DNA from: Larix kaempferi | Taxonomy: Eukaryota; Streptophyta; Pinopsida; Pinales; Pinaceae | NCBI GenBank assembly: GCA_027924585.1 | Contig: BSBM01000125.1 | Location: 7,073,001-7,137,000 of the forward strand | Direction of reading: 5' to 3' | DNA: 64,000 nt | Shown here: positions 34,324 to 46,059 of the stretch, piece by piece | Layout: every line of letters starts with the position of its first letter | Position numbering within the stretch: position 1 is the stretch's first letter | Made by a program: the position numbers and the translations under genes | The notes under the pieces: model-generated | What the model was told of the DNA's origin: nothing | Databases searched by the model: none | The model's input: the letters and a program-made list of their open reading frames with translations, nothing else

Positions 34324-35478
34324 CTATTGCTTGTATTGCACCCCAACAATTAAAAGTGCTCTCCAACCCATACCATCAGATAAGAGGATTCCTGGATCCC
34401 ATTTTCTTGTATGCATTCTTCCAAACATCATGAGTACAAAATATATATCATCAAAGTACATAACAACATAATGAAAATGTACATAAAGGAGATGCTTCAT
34501 CAAAGAGTCATGAAAGTGCTTATACCTCCAAGCATGTAGACCACCATTTTCCAAGTGCATACAATCTTCAAGTGACCCATCAAATCTGCTCCAATGACAT
34601 AGGTGAGGATCCCATGTCCAATAGTGCTGCTCCAAGAGAATGTGATATGCATCAAAATATTCAGCCATGCATTCTTTCATCCAAGAAGTGAATGAAGAAT
34701 CTCCACTAAAATCTGAACCAAATAATGAGTAGGAAAAACAAGGAGAATTCAAAGGACTCAAAGAAGTCTCATCCATACATCCATGAGGATATGTATCATC
34801 ATAAGGTAAAGCAATATGATGCTGCAATTCTAAATAATGAGGTGCTCTATTCATGTCATCATCAAAAGGAGAGGTAGGAGTTTCATACCCCTCATGTGGC
34901 ACCACTAGGAAAAAACCTTTCACCCAATTTTCATCCCAAAGTGATGTGGCTGGAAAAGAAGTGTGGGGTGAGGAATTATGAACCAACTTTAATTCTTTAC
35001 AACTCTTACCCATTGAAATATTTAATTCATCTTCTCCATAATTGGCTGGTCCAACTATTGTGAGATCATGTACCTCTTCCAAGGCTTTGCAACTCTCTCC
35101 ATGAGGCAACTCATAATCCCTTTGAACAAGGACAAGTGCTTGTCCTTCTTCTTGTTTTAGTGTAGTATCTTCAAGAACCTGCATATCAACATGTACCTCA
35201 TGTTCCACAATTACATTAGGTTCCTCTTTTGTGGCATAAATTGTTTCATCCTTTTCCTTGAAAAGAGAACCATTGCTCATTACTTTTTCCGAGTTGCTTC
35301 CAATTTCACTAAGCAACAATCTGAACTCTTGAAAGTATTGTCTCCACTTGTCTTCAAAGGATGGTTCAAGTAATTTCCTAAACTCCTCATTCTCCTTTAA
35401 GGTTCCTTTCTCATCCTTACTCATGGTGACCAATGAATGCACTTCTTCTCCTACTTCTTCCCTTTCACCAAAGTACAT
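34324..35478 (-). CDS. 384-residue orphan ORF of a non-autonomous LTR element
   Basis: Intact from ATG (35478) to stop, about 100 bp after the primer site. No zinc knuckle, protease or polymerase motif. Residues 1-60 are charged with a likely helix (FEDKWRQYFQEFRLLLSEIG); 60-190 are acidic and variable (EEEGQALVLVQRDYELPHGE); 190-290 are His/Pro/Ser/Asp-rich; the last 100 residues are strongly aromatic and His-rich (HYWTWDPHLCHWSRF, HLLYVHFHYVVMYFDDIYF) and end in a KWDPGI-containing tail. It may replace Gag in a particle formed with a partner element's pol, but this is inference. An intact frame beside near-identical LTRs suggests recent activity or selection. The family is not one I recognise. 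Confidence 0.7.
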   Translation of the reverse strand: MYFGEREEVGEEVHSLVTMSKDEKGTLKENEEFRKLLEPSFEDKWRQYFQEFRLLLSEIGSNSEKVMSNGSLFKEKDETIYATKEEPNVIVEHEVHVDMQVLEDTTLKQEEGQALVLVQRDYELPHGESCKALEEVHDLTIVGPANYGEDELNISMGKSCKELKLVHNSSPHTSFPATSLWDENWVKGFFLVVPHEGYETPTSPFDDDMNRAPHYLELQHHIALPYDDTYPHGCMDETSLSPLNSPCFSYSLFGSDFSGDSSFTSWMKECMAEYFDAYHILLEQHYWTWDPHLCHWSRFDGSLEDCMHLENGGLHAWRYKHFHDSLMKHLLYVHFHYVVMYFDDIYFVLMMFGRMHTRKWDPGILLSDGMGWRALLIVGVQYKQ

Positions 35479-35553
35479 CCAGTTTCAGTTTCTAAGGGTG
35501 GTGGCTTATTTCTTTGACTCCTGGTCTTCATTAATGTTCTACCACATCAGGTT

Positions 35554-35575
35554 CCAAGACCATGCTCTGATACCA
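35554..35575 (-). other. Primer binding site (initiator Met tRNA)
   Basis: Minus strand TGGTATCAGAGCATGGTCTTGG, starting one base after the LTR end at 35577. The first 12 bases match the standard plant Met-tRNA primer site exactly. Confidence 0.9.
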
Positions 35576-35576
35576 C

Positions 35577-37603
35577 TGTATTGTCCCTTGTTAGGAATTT
35601 TATTAAAATTGCATTTTTCCACTTTTTTTCCCTAGTTAGACCTTTGACTAGTTTTGATCTCTAGGTCCCAAATTTGCTCCAAATGATCCCAAATCTTCTG
35701 AGAAGGTATATGAATGATGTTAGAACATAAATATGTGCTTTAGGGATGCCTTTGGACCTTTAAAATACTTCTGCAAATCCTCTTTCAATTCTGGTCAATG
35801 TAGGTAACTTTACTAGTGATTTCCCTTTGACTAGTATTGGTCTCTAGGTCTCAAATTGACTCCAAATGCCTTCAAATCTTCAAGGAAGGTGTATGAATGA
35901 TATTAGAACTTGAATATGATGTTTATGGATGAAATATGGCCACCAAAAGACCTCTGAAAACTCTCTTAATATTCTGGACCAATTATGCAATTTTACTAGT
36001 AATTTGGGTTTCAAATCCCCCTGGGGTAAGTACTGAAAATGGCTTCCCAAATGCCTCCAAACCCACTCAAATTTATGAAAAGAGTTATGTAATGTGTTAA
36101 GTATGTTATTAAAGTCTCATATGCACCATTAATGGATTATTACAACTGTTCTCACCCTCTCCCATTCAACTGCAAAAATCCCCAATTCGACCCTTGGGGA
36201 AATGACACTATTTCACCTCCCAATACAACTAAACTGAGTAAAAATGCTTCAAATGCTCAAGTACAGTACATGAAAATTGTAGAAGACATCCATGGAAGTA
36301 TAGTGATCACAAATATATCAGAGAATCATCCATTCATTCGAAATCATCATCAATACATTGGCTCACAACAAGGTAGTGGGGAAATGGCATTGTTCTTCAA
36401 TTAAAAATGAGATTTATACATTTCTACTTGGAATTTCGACCTGAAACTTTTTGGAGATGAAGAACAGAGTATTTACTTCATATTAAAAAATAAATGGGGC
36501 ATTAAAAGCTTCCCCAAAGAGTACAATAGCTCACCAAAAATGCCCTCCCTCAAGGATCAAGAATATGCCATCAAAACTGGAAATGGTTGAAGGAGTGAGC
36601 TGAAATAGAAGAAACCATGAGCTGCCTTGTAGCTTACACCTGCAAATAAAGACTCCATTAAAGCTCCAAATGAAAGTTCTGAATGGCCTTTCCAATTACC
36701 AACTTGGATGGGAATCTTTCACCCTCGAAATTGGCTAAGGCAAGAAACTAGTCATCCACTAGCTCTCCCTCTTCACAAATGCAATTGCAAATTCTACAAA
36801 TGATCAAAAGCTGGTTTCATTCTTTGTTATTGACATTTATAAACTTCTAATGTCCTCCATGGGTCGAATTCATTCCAAGAGACTCATGCCAACTCATGTT
36901 GGGAAGAGATTCCAAAGAATGCCACTTGTACAACAATTCCTAGTCTCCCACTTCCACCAAATCACATGTGGAAGCATATTAGCTGCCCTAACACCCTTGA
37001 GCGCCCTCTTGGAGTCTATTTTTAGCCCTGACATGTCATATATGTCATATGTCAGCCTTCAAGTCTGATTTGTGTCATAGGTGTCATAGCATCTTCATTA
37101 TTGTTATCATAAAGCTAGGAAATCTAGCCCAAGTGTCTCACTAGCTCCAAATTGCCTCTTCCTCTTCCATGGGAGTTACTCTTCCTCTATATTTCGACCT
37201 TGGATGAGTCATGCAATGAATAATACCTTTTGGAATCCCCCAAGTATGTTACCATTCACCTTGAATTCGAATTGGTGAGAGAATGATGCCAAATGTAGTG
37301 GGGAAATCTAGCCATATGTGGGTCCCACTTCCTCCATGTGTCTTCATGATGAAATGCCACTTTGATTTTCACTTGTATATATTTATTTAGATCCTTTATT
37401 AAATATTTATTCCATTCTAATGTTCAAACATCATTTATTATCCCCATTATTCCAAATCCCAAAGCTTCCACCCCAAACCTAGGAAACTAGTAATTTTCCT
37501 CCTTGGCAATTATTTGACCTTTAGCATCAATTTGACAAACTCTAATGAATAGAGCCAATGTGATTAGGCCATTGTGACCCAATACCAAATTTGGGACATG
37601 ACA
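35577..37603 (-). mobile_element. 5' LTR (2027 bp) of the 5.57-kb element
   Basis: Begins TGTCATGTCCCAAATTTGG at 37603 and ends AAGGGACAATACA at 35577. A 72-codon frame (36850-37068, plus strand) is also present in the other LTR at 33303-33521 but is only as conserved as the rest of the LTR, so I do not call it a gene. Confidence 0.9.
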
Positions 37604-37608
37604 GGAGC

Positions 37609-38075
37609 AAGGTTGCGAAACAGAAAAATTAAGCGAGTTTATCAGCCATTGCAGAAGAGTTAAGTGAGTTACTCCATTGTTGCGAGAAAGTTTCGAAAGC
37701 TTAAGCGCAGTGGTCCACTGCGACAAGAAAGTTGACGAGTTTATCTGCTTTTGCGGAAGAATTGGACAAGACAATCCGCGGTTGCGGGTAAGTTAGCCGA
37801 GTTTTTCTGCCATTTCAAGCTATCCCTTTCTGCTTGCCGTCGCGGCCCGGTTAGATGACATTTCCCGCCGTTTCGGAAGACTTTGGCGAGTTTTTCTGCC
37901 GTTTACTTAGTCGAAAAGGTTTTCGTCATTGCGGAAAATTTAGATGAGTTTCTTCGTTATTTTAAAAAACTTACGAGTTTGTTCCGCTGTTATTTGGCTT
38001 GGTTCTTTTCCCGCCTCTTCGGCAAGGTTGGCCCGGATCTTCTGCCGTTGCAGCCGAGAAACTTGAGTTTTACTT
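37609..38075. repeat. GC-rich degenerate tandem repeat (insertion target)
   Basis: About 12 units of 33-40 bp built on GAGTTTTTCTGCCGTTGCGGAAGA. The same type of units stands on the other side of the 5.57-kb element (about 31925-32025), so the element inserted into the array. In the minus direction the array lies upstream of the split pseudogene, the place where the Tat-like element also has a repeat leader. Confidence 0.75.
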
Positions 38076-38570
38076 AAGCAAAAATCAGTGAAAATAAACT
38101 CAAAGAGAGCAAGGAAAAAACCTATCTCTAGAAAGATTAAGAAAGAAAAGACTCTTGATGGCCTTAGACTTCTAGGCGAGCTTTCTCTTAAAAGTAAAGG
38201 AGGGGCCCTATTTTTTTCAAAAATTGGGGGGTGTTGTAGCAACAACACATCTCCAGTTCACTGACCAACTAGTTGTAACATCCACTTACAAGAGACAAGT
38301 TTGAATTTTGAAAATTCAAATGCCCACGCTCCACAAATGCTTGCGCTCCACGAATACCCTTGATAATGTTGTCAGTCTGTTATGCACATAACCAGAGGGG
38401 AGGTGATATTGCTAGCCTGCATCTATGAATCCGTATTAATAATGCAGGCGTAATGTGCGTTAGTCAAACGTACTTCACAATGAAATGGGCCACTCCTTGT
38501 TCTTGTTCACCACATGGCTAGCTAGCGAGGATTGTGCTGTGCTGTGTGTGGCCACAGAATTCACTACAGA
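38076..38570. other. No gene recognised
   Basis: Between the repeat array and a possible exon. No LTR boundary could be fixed. Confidence 0.4.
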
Positions 38571-38751
38571 AATTTATTAATGCCGAGCTGATTAGTTATT
38601 CGAAGTATGAATTGGGGGCGATTTTGGGCGCGCTTGTGAAGACCTTAGCTGTAGAGATGCAGGTCTCGAGTTCCATCTTTGAGGGCATTCCAGCTATGGC
38701 TATAGCAGTTCAGAATCTAGGCAACAGGCGTTCTAAGCCGCATCCGACACA
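38571..38751 (+). other. Possible lone exon
   Basis: Open frame bounded by an acceptor-like TTCACTACAG and a donor-like CACAA|GTATAG; reads KFINAELISYSKYELGAIL and ends IAVQNLGNRRSKPHPTQ. Alternating hydrophobic/polar helix pattern in its first half. Could be a captured host exon or chance; no family recognised. Confidence 0.25.
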
Positions 38752-39189
38752 AGTATAGCTTCTTCTTCATTCTAAATTCTTGTTAGGCGTTAATATCTTA
38801 GATTTTTGGGGGGTGGAGGAAGAAAGATAGAATTGCTAGATTAAAGAAAAAACGCCAAGTGTGTGATCTGGATGATTTTGATGGTCGTCTTTTTTAGTAG
38901 TTAAGTAAAACTATTGATTAACCAAAATGGTAATCCCTGGTTAGCTGGTTCGTTATCAGGGCATGGTAATTAAACTAAGCGGCACAATAACCATTAGTTA
39001 GCAGGGCGGCGTAACGAAATGGGTGTGCACAGATCGGGGAGTTAGTATAATTGTTTCTTTACATGTGTTGAACAACACCACGATTCGTCTCCATCTGTTT
39101 AAACACCTACCAATATATTCAATGTACATAACTGCTCTACATGCATCCTTATAGCTCACTCAATTTGAAGCGGAATTGAATGTTGGTGC
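38752..39189. other. No gene recognised
   Basis: Non-coding, mixed composition, no clear repeat. Confidence 0.4.
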
Positions 39190-39325
39190 TGTGTAGAACT
39201 GGAGCAGAGCATGCGGTGCAGAGTTGGTGCAGAGCATTGAAGAGGAATGAACGGATGCTCTGGTATACTTGAATTTGAATACTGGTGTTCTGTAGAAGCG
39301 GTGCAGAGTGTGTGGTGCAGAGCGT
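39190..39325. repeat. Short GGTGCAGAG repeats
   Basis: Irregular copies of GCGGTGCAGAGYRTGTGGTGCAGAGC leading into the 327-bp array. Part of the same family. Confidence 0.6.
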
Positions 39326-40303
39326 AGAAGCGGTGCAGAGCGTGTGGTGCAGAGACAGAGCGTTGAAGCCAAACTAAGGGATGTTCAGATTACGCGTGTT
39401 TTGTCAATAACCTAGACAACTGCTTTCTCCATATTTGTGTTAAGTTTCTTAGCGCAAAATGTAATATAAATTTATTAAGAAAATATAATATAAATTTATT
39501 TAGTGTGTTTATGATTTTCTGTGGATATTCTTTGTTTAAAATAGACATTTCAATGCGAGTTCATTCTTGCTGTAGTTACATGTTTATACGTTGTTGACCA
39601 GTCGGTTGCTCTTAATACATCTACACCATCTTCTTATTTCGGACTGTCGATAGAGCACAGAAGCGGTGCAGAGCGTGTGGTGCAGAGCGCTGAAGCCGAA
39701 CTAAGGGATGCTCAGGTTACACGTGTTTTGTCAATAACCTAGAAAATTGCTTTCTCCATATTTCTGTTCAGTTTGCGAGCCCAAAATATAATATAAATTT
39801 ATTAAGAAAATATAATATAAATTTATTTAGTGTGTTTATGATTTTCTGTGGATATTCTTTGTTTAAAACAGACATTTCAATGCGAGTTCATTCTTGCTGT
39901 AGTTACATGTTTATACGTTGTTGACCAGTCGGTTGTTCTTAATACATCTACACCATCTTCTTATTTCGGACTGTCGATAGAGCACAGAAGCGGTGCAGAG
40001 CGTGTGGTGCGGAGCGCTGAAGCCGAACTAAGGGATGCTTAGGTTACACGTGTTTTGTCAATAACCTAGAAAATTGCTTTCTCCATATTTCTGTTCAGTT
40101 TGCGAGCCCAAAATATAATATAAATTTATTAAGAAAATATAATATAAATTTATTTAGTGTGTTTATGATTTTCTGTGGATATTCTTTGTTTAAAATAGAC
40201 ATTTCAATGCGAGTTCATTCTTGCTGTAGTTACATGTTTATACGTTGTTGACCAGTCGGTTTCTCTTAATACATCCACACCATCGCCTTATTTCGGACTG
40301 TCT
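39326..40303. repeat. Three tandem copies of a 327-333 bp unit
   Basis: Copies begin AGAAGCGGTGCAGAGCGTGTGG at 39326, 39659 and 39986 and end TTATTTCGGACTGTC. Spacing is 333 then 327 bp. Copies 2 and 3 are nearly identical; copy 1 carries more changes. The unit holds an internal short repeat AATATAATATAAATTTATT (twice). Confidence 0.9.
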
Positions 40304-40369
40304 ATTACTTGTGGTGTCGAGTTTCCTTCTGAAATTTATGAATTTGGAGGTGGAGAAAAATACAAATTT

Positions 40370-41520
40370 TAATAATCATTACATTGAAATAATGATAATG
40401 ATGTTTAGAATCATAAAACCATAATTTTTAATTTTATTATATACAAATTTTAATATTCATTACATTGAAATAATCATAAAACCATACTTTTCAGAATTAA
40501 TACTTTATATTATTTTTTTCATAAATTTAGTTATATTTTAATATATGCCAAATCTAATTTTCATTTTAATATATATAAATTTTAATTTATTATATACCAA
40601 TTTTAATTTTCATTACGATGATATAATGATGATATTATATATTTTTCATTATTTTCATAATTAATACTTTATATTATATATTTTTCATTATTTTCATAAT
40701 TAATACTTTATATTATATATTTTTCATAAATTTAGTTATAATTATATTTTAATGTAGAACAATAGACCAATTCTAATTTTCATTACTGGAAACAATAATA
40801 TAAACATTAATATTATTGGATCATGTTTATGAATAATATGCTTATATGTTTTTTTAATATATTTAATATTTATTAAATTTAAATTAATAATATAATAATT
40901 CATATAAATTAAATATGTTGTTATTTATAACATAAAAATGTTAAATCATATAAGATATAAATTATAATTTTAAAATTGTGTAAATAGGATAAGTCATTAA
41001 TACATGACTTAATCAAAATAATCATGTTTTTATATAATTTATTAATTTGAATATTTATAGAATTAAAGAAATGAATAACATAATAATTCATATCAATTAA
41101 CAAATAATTAGTATATTTATTTTACTATAAAATAGTAAAAATAAAATATATTTGTTTTGAAATCATCTATTGAATATTGATATTTTATTTGTTTATGTTA
41201 TGTTTTGTGAGAGGAAATATAAGATTTATGAAATTTTATATTGAGGAAATAATTAATAAACAAATTAAATATATAGTTGAGTTGTAATTTTCAGATAATA
41301 AAAATTAAAATTTGGATTATATTAATTATGAAAAATATTTGTCAATTTACTAGAATATAATATTTAATTGAAAATTTATCTCATTAAAGAAAGATTGATG
41401 CTCAACCCATCTAACATTTAGAAACTTCAAAATGAATATACATGGCCATATTTAAACCAAGATACTATTGATAATTTTGTGTTTGTACACTTTTCTTTAA
41501 AGTAAAAAAAGGAGTGATTT
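40370..41520. repeat. AT-rich DNA with 38-bp tandem repeats
   Basis: Very AT-rich. ATTATTTTCATAATTAATACTTTATATTATATATTTTTC is repeated near 40640-40725. No gene. Confidence 0.6.
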
Positions 41521-41539
41521 ACAAATTGTGATATTATGT

Positions 41540-42010
41540 GTTGCATCCCATAATATTGATATTCATAATATGTATACACTTTTACCAATTCAATTATCTG
41601 TTGCTCATAATATTGGTTTTCATAATATGTATACACTTTTACCAATTCAATTATGTGTTGCATCGCATAATATTGATATTCATAATATGTTTATACACTT
41701 TTACCAATTCAATTATGTGTTGTGCATAATATTGATATTCATTATATGTAAACACTTTTACCAATTCAATTATGTGTTGCGTCGCATAATATTGATATTC
41801 ATAGTATGTATACACTTTTATCAATTCAATTATGTGCTGCGTCACATAATATTGATATTCATAATAATATTGATATTCATAATATGTTTATACACTTTTA
41901 CCAATTCAATTGTGTGTTGCGTCGCATAATATTGATATTCAGAATATGTATATACTTTTACCAATTCAATTATGTGTTGTGTCGCATAATATTGATATTC
42001 ATAATATGTT
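41540..42010. repeat. ~60-bp minisatellite, about 7.5 copies
   Basis: Unit: GTTGCGTCGCATAATATTGATATTCATAATATGTATACACTTTTACCAATTCAATTATGT, read as consecutive short pieces, lengths 57-63 bp (one unit carries an extra AATAATATTGATATTCAT). Translations of the array are repetitive and not genes. Confidence 0.9.
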
Positions 42011-42430
42011 GAAAAAATGAAAGTTCTAATGCATTGATCAAAATAAAAGTTTAATTATTTAATAATATATAAACTAATAATAAAAAAATCCAATTTTATA
42101 ATTAATTTAAATATCATTATAGATACAATAAAGAAAAGTATATATATTTTATAATAAATATAAAGAAATATTATATTATATGGTTTTTCAAGCAAGAATA
42201 TTAAAAAATACTATATTAACAAATACCATGTAAGCATTTATTCATTGCTCTAATATTGAAAAGATGAAATTTCATTGAAAGTGAAATATAATTAGTAAAA
42301 TCTAAGCATTTTAAAAATATCATGCTTGCTAAAATAAGCTTTTATATTTTACTTTTTCTATTGCATTTCTTACAAATACACCATCACAAGAAACATTAGA
42401 AGAATGAAAGATTCCTGACTTATTCTCTTC
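42011..42430. other. AT-rich spacer between two arrays
   Basis: No ORF or recognisable repeat family. Confidence 0.5.
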
Positions 42431-44820
42431 TCTTTTAGTAGTGTTACAATGTGAAATTTGACATTCATTAAGGTTTGTGTCGCATTGTGATGCTTATCAA
42501 GGCTTATGTTGCATTGTGGCATTCATTAAGAGTTATGTCACATTGCGACAATGCCCAAGATGTGAAATTTGATGTTCATCAAGGTTTATGTTGCATTGTG
42601 GTGTTTATCAAGGGTTACATTGCATTGTGGCGTTCATCAAGGGTTATGTCGCATTGCAACATTGCCCAATATGTGACACATATGACGACACAACCCAAGA
42701 TGCAACATATTCACAATGTGAAATTTGACGTTCATTAAGGTTTGCATTGTGGCATTCATCAACAGTTATGTTACATTGCGGCAATGCCCAAGATGTGAAA
42801 TTTGACGTTCATCAAGGTTTATGGCACATTGTGATGTTTATCAAGGCTTATGTTGCATTGTGGCATTCATCAAGGGCTAGTTGTGACATATTCACAATGT
42901 GAAATTTGACGTTCATCAAGGTTTATGTCACATTGTGATGTTTATCACGGGTTACGTTGCATTGTGGCGTTTATTAGGGGTTATGTCGCATTGCGACAAT
43001 TCCCATGATGTGAAATTTGATGCCAACAATGCCCAGGATGTGACACATTAATAATGTGACATTCAAAATTTGTCAAGCGCTATCTCACATTGTGATGTAT
43101 ATCAAGTGTTATGTCGCATTGCGGCTTTCAACAAGGGTTATGTCGCATTGCGACATTGAACAAGGGTTATATGTTCATCAAGGGTTAGATGCGACATATT
43201 CACAATGTGAAATTTGGTGTTCATAAAGGTTTATGTCACATTGTGATGTTTATCAAGGGTTACGTTGCATTGCGACAATGCGAAATTTGATGTTCATTAA
43301 GGTTTTCATTGTGGCGTTCATCAAGAGTTATGTCGCATTGCGACAATGCCCAAGATGTGAAATTTGACGTTCATCAAGGTTTATGTCGCATTGTGATGTT
43401 TATCAAGGCTTATGTTGCATTGTGGCATTCATCAAGGGTTAGATGCGACATGTTCACAATGTGAAATTTGACATTCATCGAGGTTTATGTCGCACTGTGA
43501 TGTTTATCAAGGGTTACGTTGCATTGTTGCATTTATCAGGGGTTATGTCGCATTGTTGCATTTATCAGGGGTTATGTCGCATTGCGACAATGCCCATGAT
43601 GTGAAATTTGATGCCAACAATGTCCAAGATGTGACACATTAATAATTTGACATTCAAAATTCGTCAAGCGCTATCTCACATTGTGATGTATATCAAGTGT
43701 TATGTTGCATTGCGGTGTTCAACAAGGGTTATGTCACATTGTGACATTGAACAAGGGTTATATGTTCATCAAGGGTTAGATGCGACATATTCACAATGTG
43801 AAATTTGGTGTTCATAAAGGTTTATTTCACATTGTAATGTTTATCAAGGGTTACGTTGCATTGTGGCGTTCATCAAGGGTTATGTAGCATTGTGACAATG
43901 CTCAATATGTGACACATATGGCGACACAACCCAAGATGTGACATATTCACAATGTGAAATTTGGTGTTCATCAAGGTTAATGTCGCATTGTGATGTTTAT
44001 CAAGGGTTACGTTGCATTGTGGCATTCATCAGGGTTATGTTGCATTGCGACAATGCTCAATATGTGACACATGATGACACAACCCAAGATGCAACATATT
44101 CACAATGTGAAATTTGACATTCATTAAGGTTTGTATCACATTGTGATGCTTATCAAAGCTTATGTTACATTGTGGCATTCATCATGGGTTATGTCGCATT
44201 GTGACAATGCCCAAAATGTGAGATTTGACGTTCATTAAGGTTTATGTCGCATTGCGATGTTTATCAAGGGTTGCGTTGCATTGTGGCATTCATCAAGGGT
44301 TATGTCGCATTGCGACAATGCTCAATATGTGACACATATGGCGACACAACCCAAGATGCGACATATTCACAATGTGAAATTTGACGTTCATTAAGGTTTG
44401 TGTCGCATTGCAATGCTTATCAATGCTTATGTTCCATTATGGCATTCATCAAGGGTTATGTTGCATTGTGACAATGCCCAAGATGTGAAATTTGACGTTC
44501 ATCAAGGTTGATGTCTTATTGTGACCTGTTTATGAAGGGTTACGTTGCATTGTGGCGTTCATCAAGGGTTATGTCGCATTGCGACAATGCCCATTATGTG
44601 ACACATATGCCAACACAACCCAATATGCGACATATTCCCAATGTGAAATTTGATGTTCATTAAGGTTTGCATTGTGGCGTTCATCAAGAGTTATGTCGCA
44701 TTGCGATAATGCCCAAGATGTGAAATTTGACGTTCATCAAGGCTTGTGTTGGATTGCAACATTCCTTCATGGTCATGTTTCATTATGGTTATGTTACGTA
44801 AATCATATTGTGACAATCGT
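42430..44820. repeat. 2.4-kb satellite of ~30-bp monomers
   Basis: Monomers around TTATGTCGCATTGYGRYG followed by TTYATCAAGGG, mixed with two special blocks: CACAATGTGAAATTTGACGTTCATCAAGG and CAATATGTGACACATATGGCGACACAACC. The special blocks recur every 150-340 bp, giving higher-order units; the pair at 43065-43260 and 43660-43850 is a ~590-bp higher-order repeat. CpG sites (TCGCA) alternate with decayed TTGCA/TCACA. Confidence 0.9.
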
Positions 44821-44829
44821 CAAAGCATT

Positions 44830-45811
44830 ATCATTATATTTAAAAATGATATTATTATTTAATTAATTATTGAATTACAATTAATTAAGTAATTATTATA
44901 TTTTTTAATATTTTTTTATGTTTTCATCATTTATTAAAATATAATTAAATAATAGCTTTTATAATATATTATTATATTATAAATAATTAAATTATTTTAT
45001 TTTATTAAAAATTATTAAAAAAAAATATTAACGTGTCAAATATATCATAATGTTAATAAATATCTCCAAAATATATCAGAATATTACACATATCTCCAAT
45101 ATTAATAAATTGACAATGTTAATTAATTATAATATAATAATTAATTATTTAAATAACAAATGATTATATAATATATTATTCATTATTTAATTAATTAATA
45201 TTATTATTAAATAAATAACAATATTAATTAATTAATTAACTAATATTATCATTCACTAAATTATTTTATAATTATTTTGTTTAATTACTTATTATAAAAT
45301 GATAGTAGTGTTTAATTAAACAATATTATTAATCAAACAATTAAAATATGGATTTCATTAAAATCATTAAATAATATTAATCTATTAATATTATTAATTG
45401 CGCCGAGAGGCGCTCTACAGCCCAGTATGAGGGAGATCTTGTAACATGTGTTGTTTGTCAAGTTTGTCGAGTAACAAAATAATACAAAGTAAACAAAAAA
45501 GAATAATACAAAGTAAAAAGTAAATATGAGAGAGATTTGATCCCTCTTGGCGCTTAATAGAACCTAGGATTTGGATCTATGCTAGGTAAATAATCATTAA
45601 TTAACTAATTAACTAATATTATTATTAACTAAATAACTATAATATGAATTAAATTATTTTATAATTATTATGTTTAATTAATTATTATAAAATAATAATA
45701 TTGTTTAATTAAACAATGTTATTAATCAAACAATTAAATTATGTATTTCATTAAAATTATTAAACAATATTATTCTATTAATATTTCCAAGATACGTGTA
45801 TGTGCACACCC
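44830..45811. other. AT-rich DNA with TTAATTAA-type simple sequence
   Basis: Long A/T tracts with one higher-GC patch (45400-45560, around GCGCCGAGAGGCGCTC). The segments 45235-45375 and 45610-45780 are similar (AACTAATATTATTATTAACTAAAT, AATTAAACAATRTTATTAATCAAACAATTAAA), a direct repeat. No gene. Confidence 0.55.
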
Positions 45812-45987
45812 GTTACTAGCAACAACAACATTAATAATATTATTAATGTGTTCGAATACGTCGATAGGCATAAATTGGGCACATACTTTTCATATTAATG
45901 TTTTTTTCCTATAGTATGTGTCCCATTTATGCCTATCGGCGTAGTCGAACACATTAATAATATTATTAATGTGCTTGTTGCTAGTTA
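45812..45987. repeat. Long hairpin, ~75-bp arms
   Basis: The left arm (45812-45887, GTTACTAGCAACAACAACATT...) is the near-complement of the right arm (45914-45987), with a 26-base loop. Each arm contains the perfect 22-bp palindrome ACATTAATAATATTATTAATGT and a GATAGGCATAAATKGG block. It resembles a foldback element/MITE or a hairpin-RNA precursor. Confidence 0.8.
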
Positions 45988-46059
45988 TATCAATTCTTGA
46001 AGTGGATATAATGAATAGTGTAGTGCCGCGTTGATAGGGGTAGAGTTAATAATTTTATA

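Larger units (their letters stand above)
32031..37603 (-). mobile_element. Complete 5.57-kb non-autonomous LTR element
   Basis: LTRs 32031-34056 and 35577-37603, flanked by the perfect target duplication GGAGC (32026-32030, 37604-37608). Orientation is minus, shown by the exact Met-tRNA primer site TGGTATCAGAGCATGG reading down from 35575 and a polypurine tract GGGAAGGGAGGA next to the LTR at 34056. The internal region is only 1520 bp with one ORF of unknown family and no pol. About 5 mismatches in the first 310 bp of the LTR pair (by eye) suggest it is the youngest insertion here. Confidence 0.92.

Noticed and set aside
36132-36404. 90-codon frame inside the 35577-37603 LTR
   Set aside because: Interrupted in the other LTR copy; no recognisable domain.
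33303-37068. 72-codon frame in both 2-kb LTRs (33303-33521, 36850-37068)
   Set aside because: Conserved only because the LTRs are near-identical; no domain, no codon-level sign of selection visible.
41528-42012. Open frames with repeated MYTLLPIQL- or YTYYEYQYY-type peptides
   Set aside because: Product of the ~60-bp minisatellite read in different frames.
39326-44820. CRISPR-like array
   Set aside because: Units are tandem satellites without unique spacers, in an evident plant genome.
45400-45560. GCGCCGAGAGGCGC patch as RNA gene
   Set aside because: Only a short inverted core is visible, without tRNA, snRNA or rRNA features.
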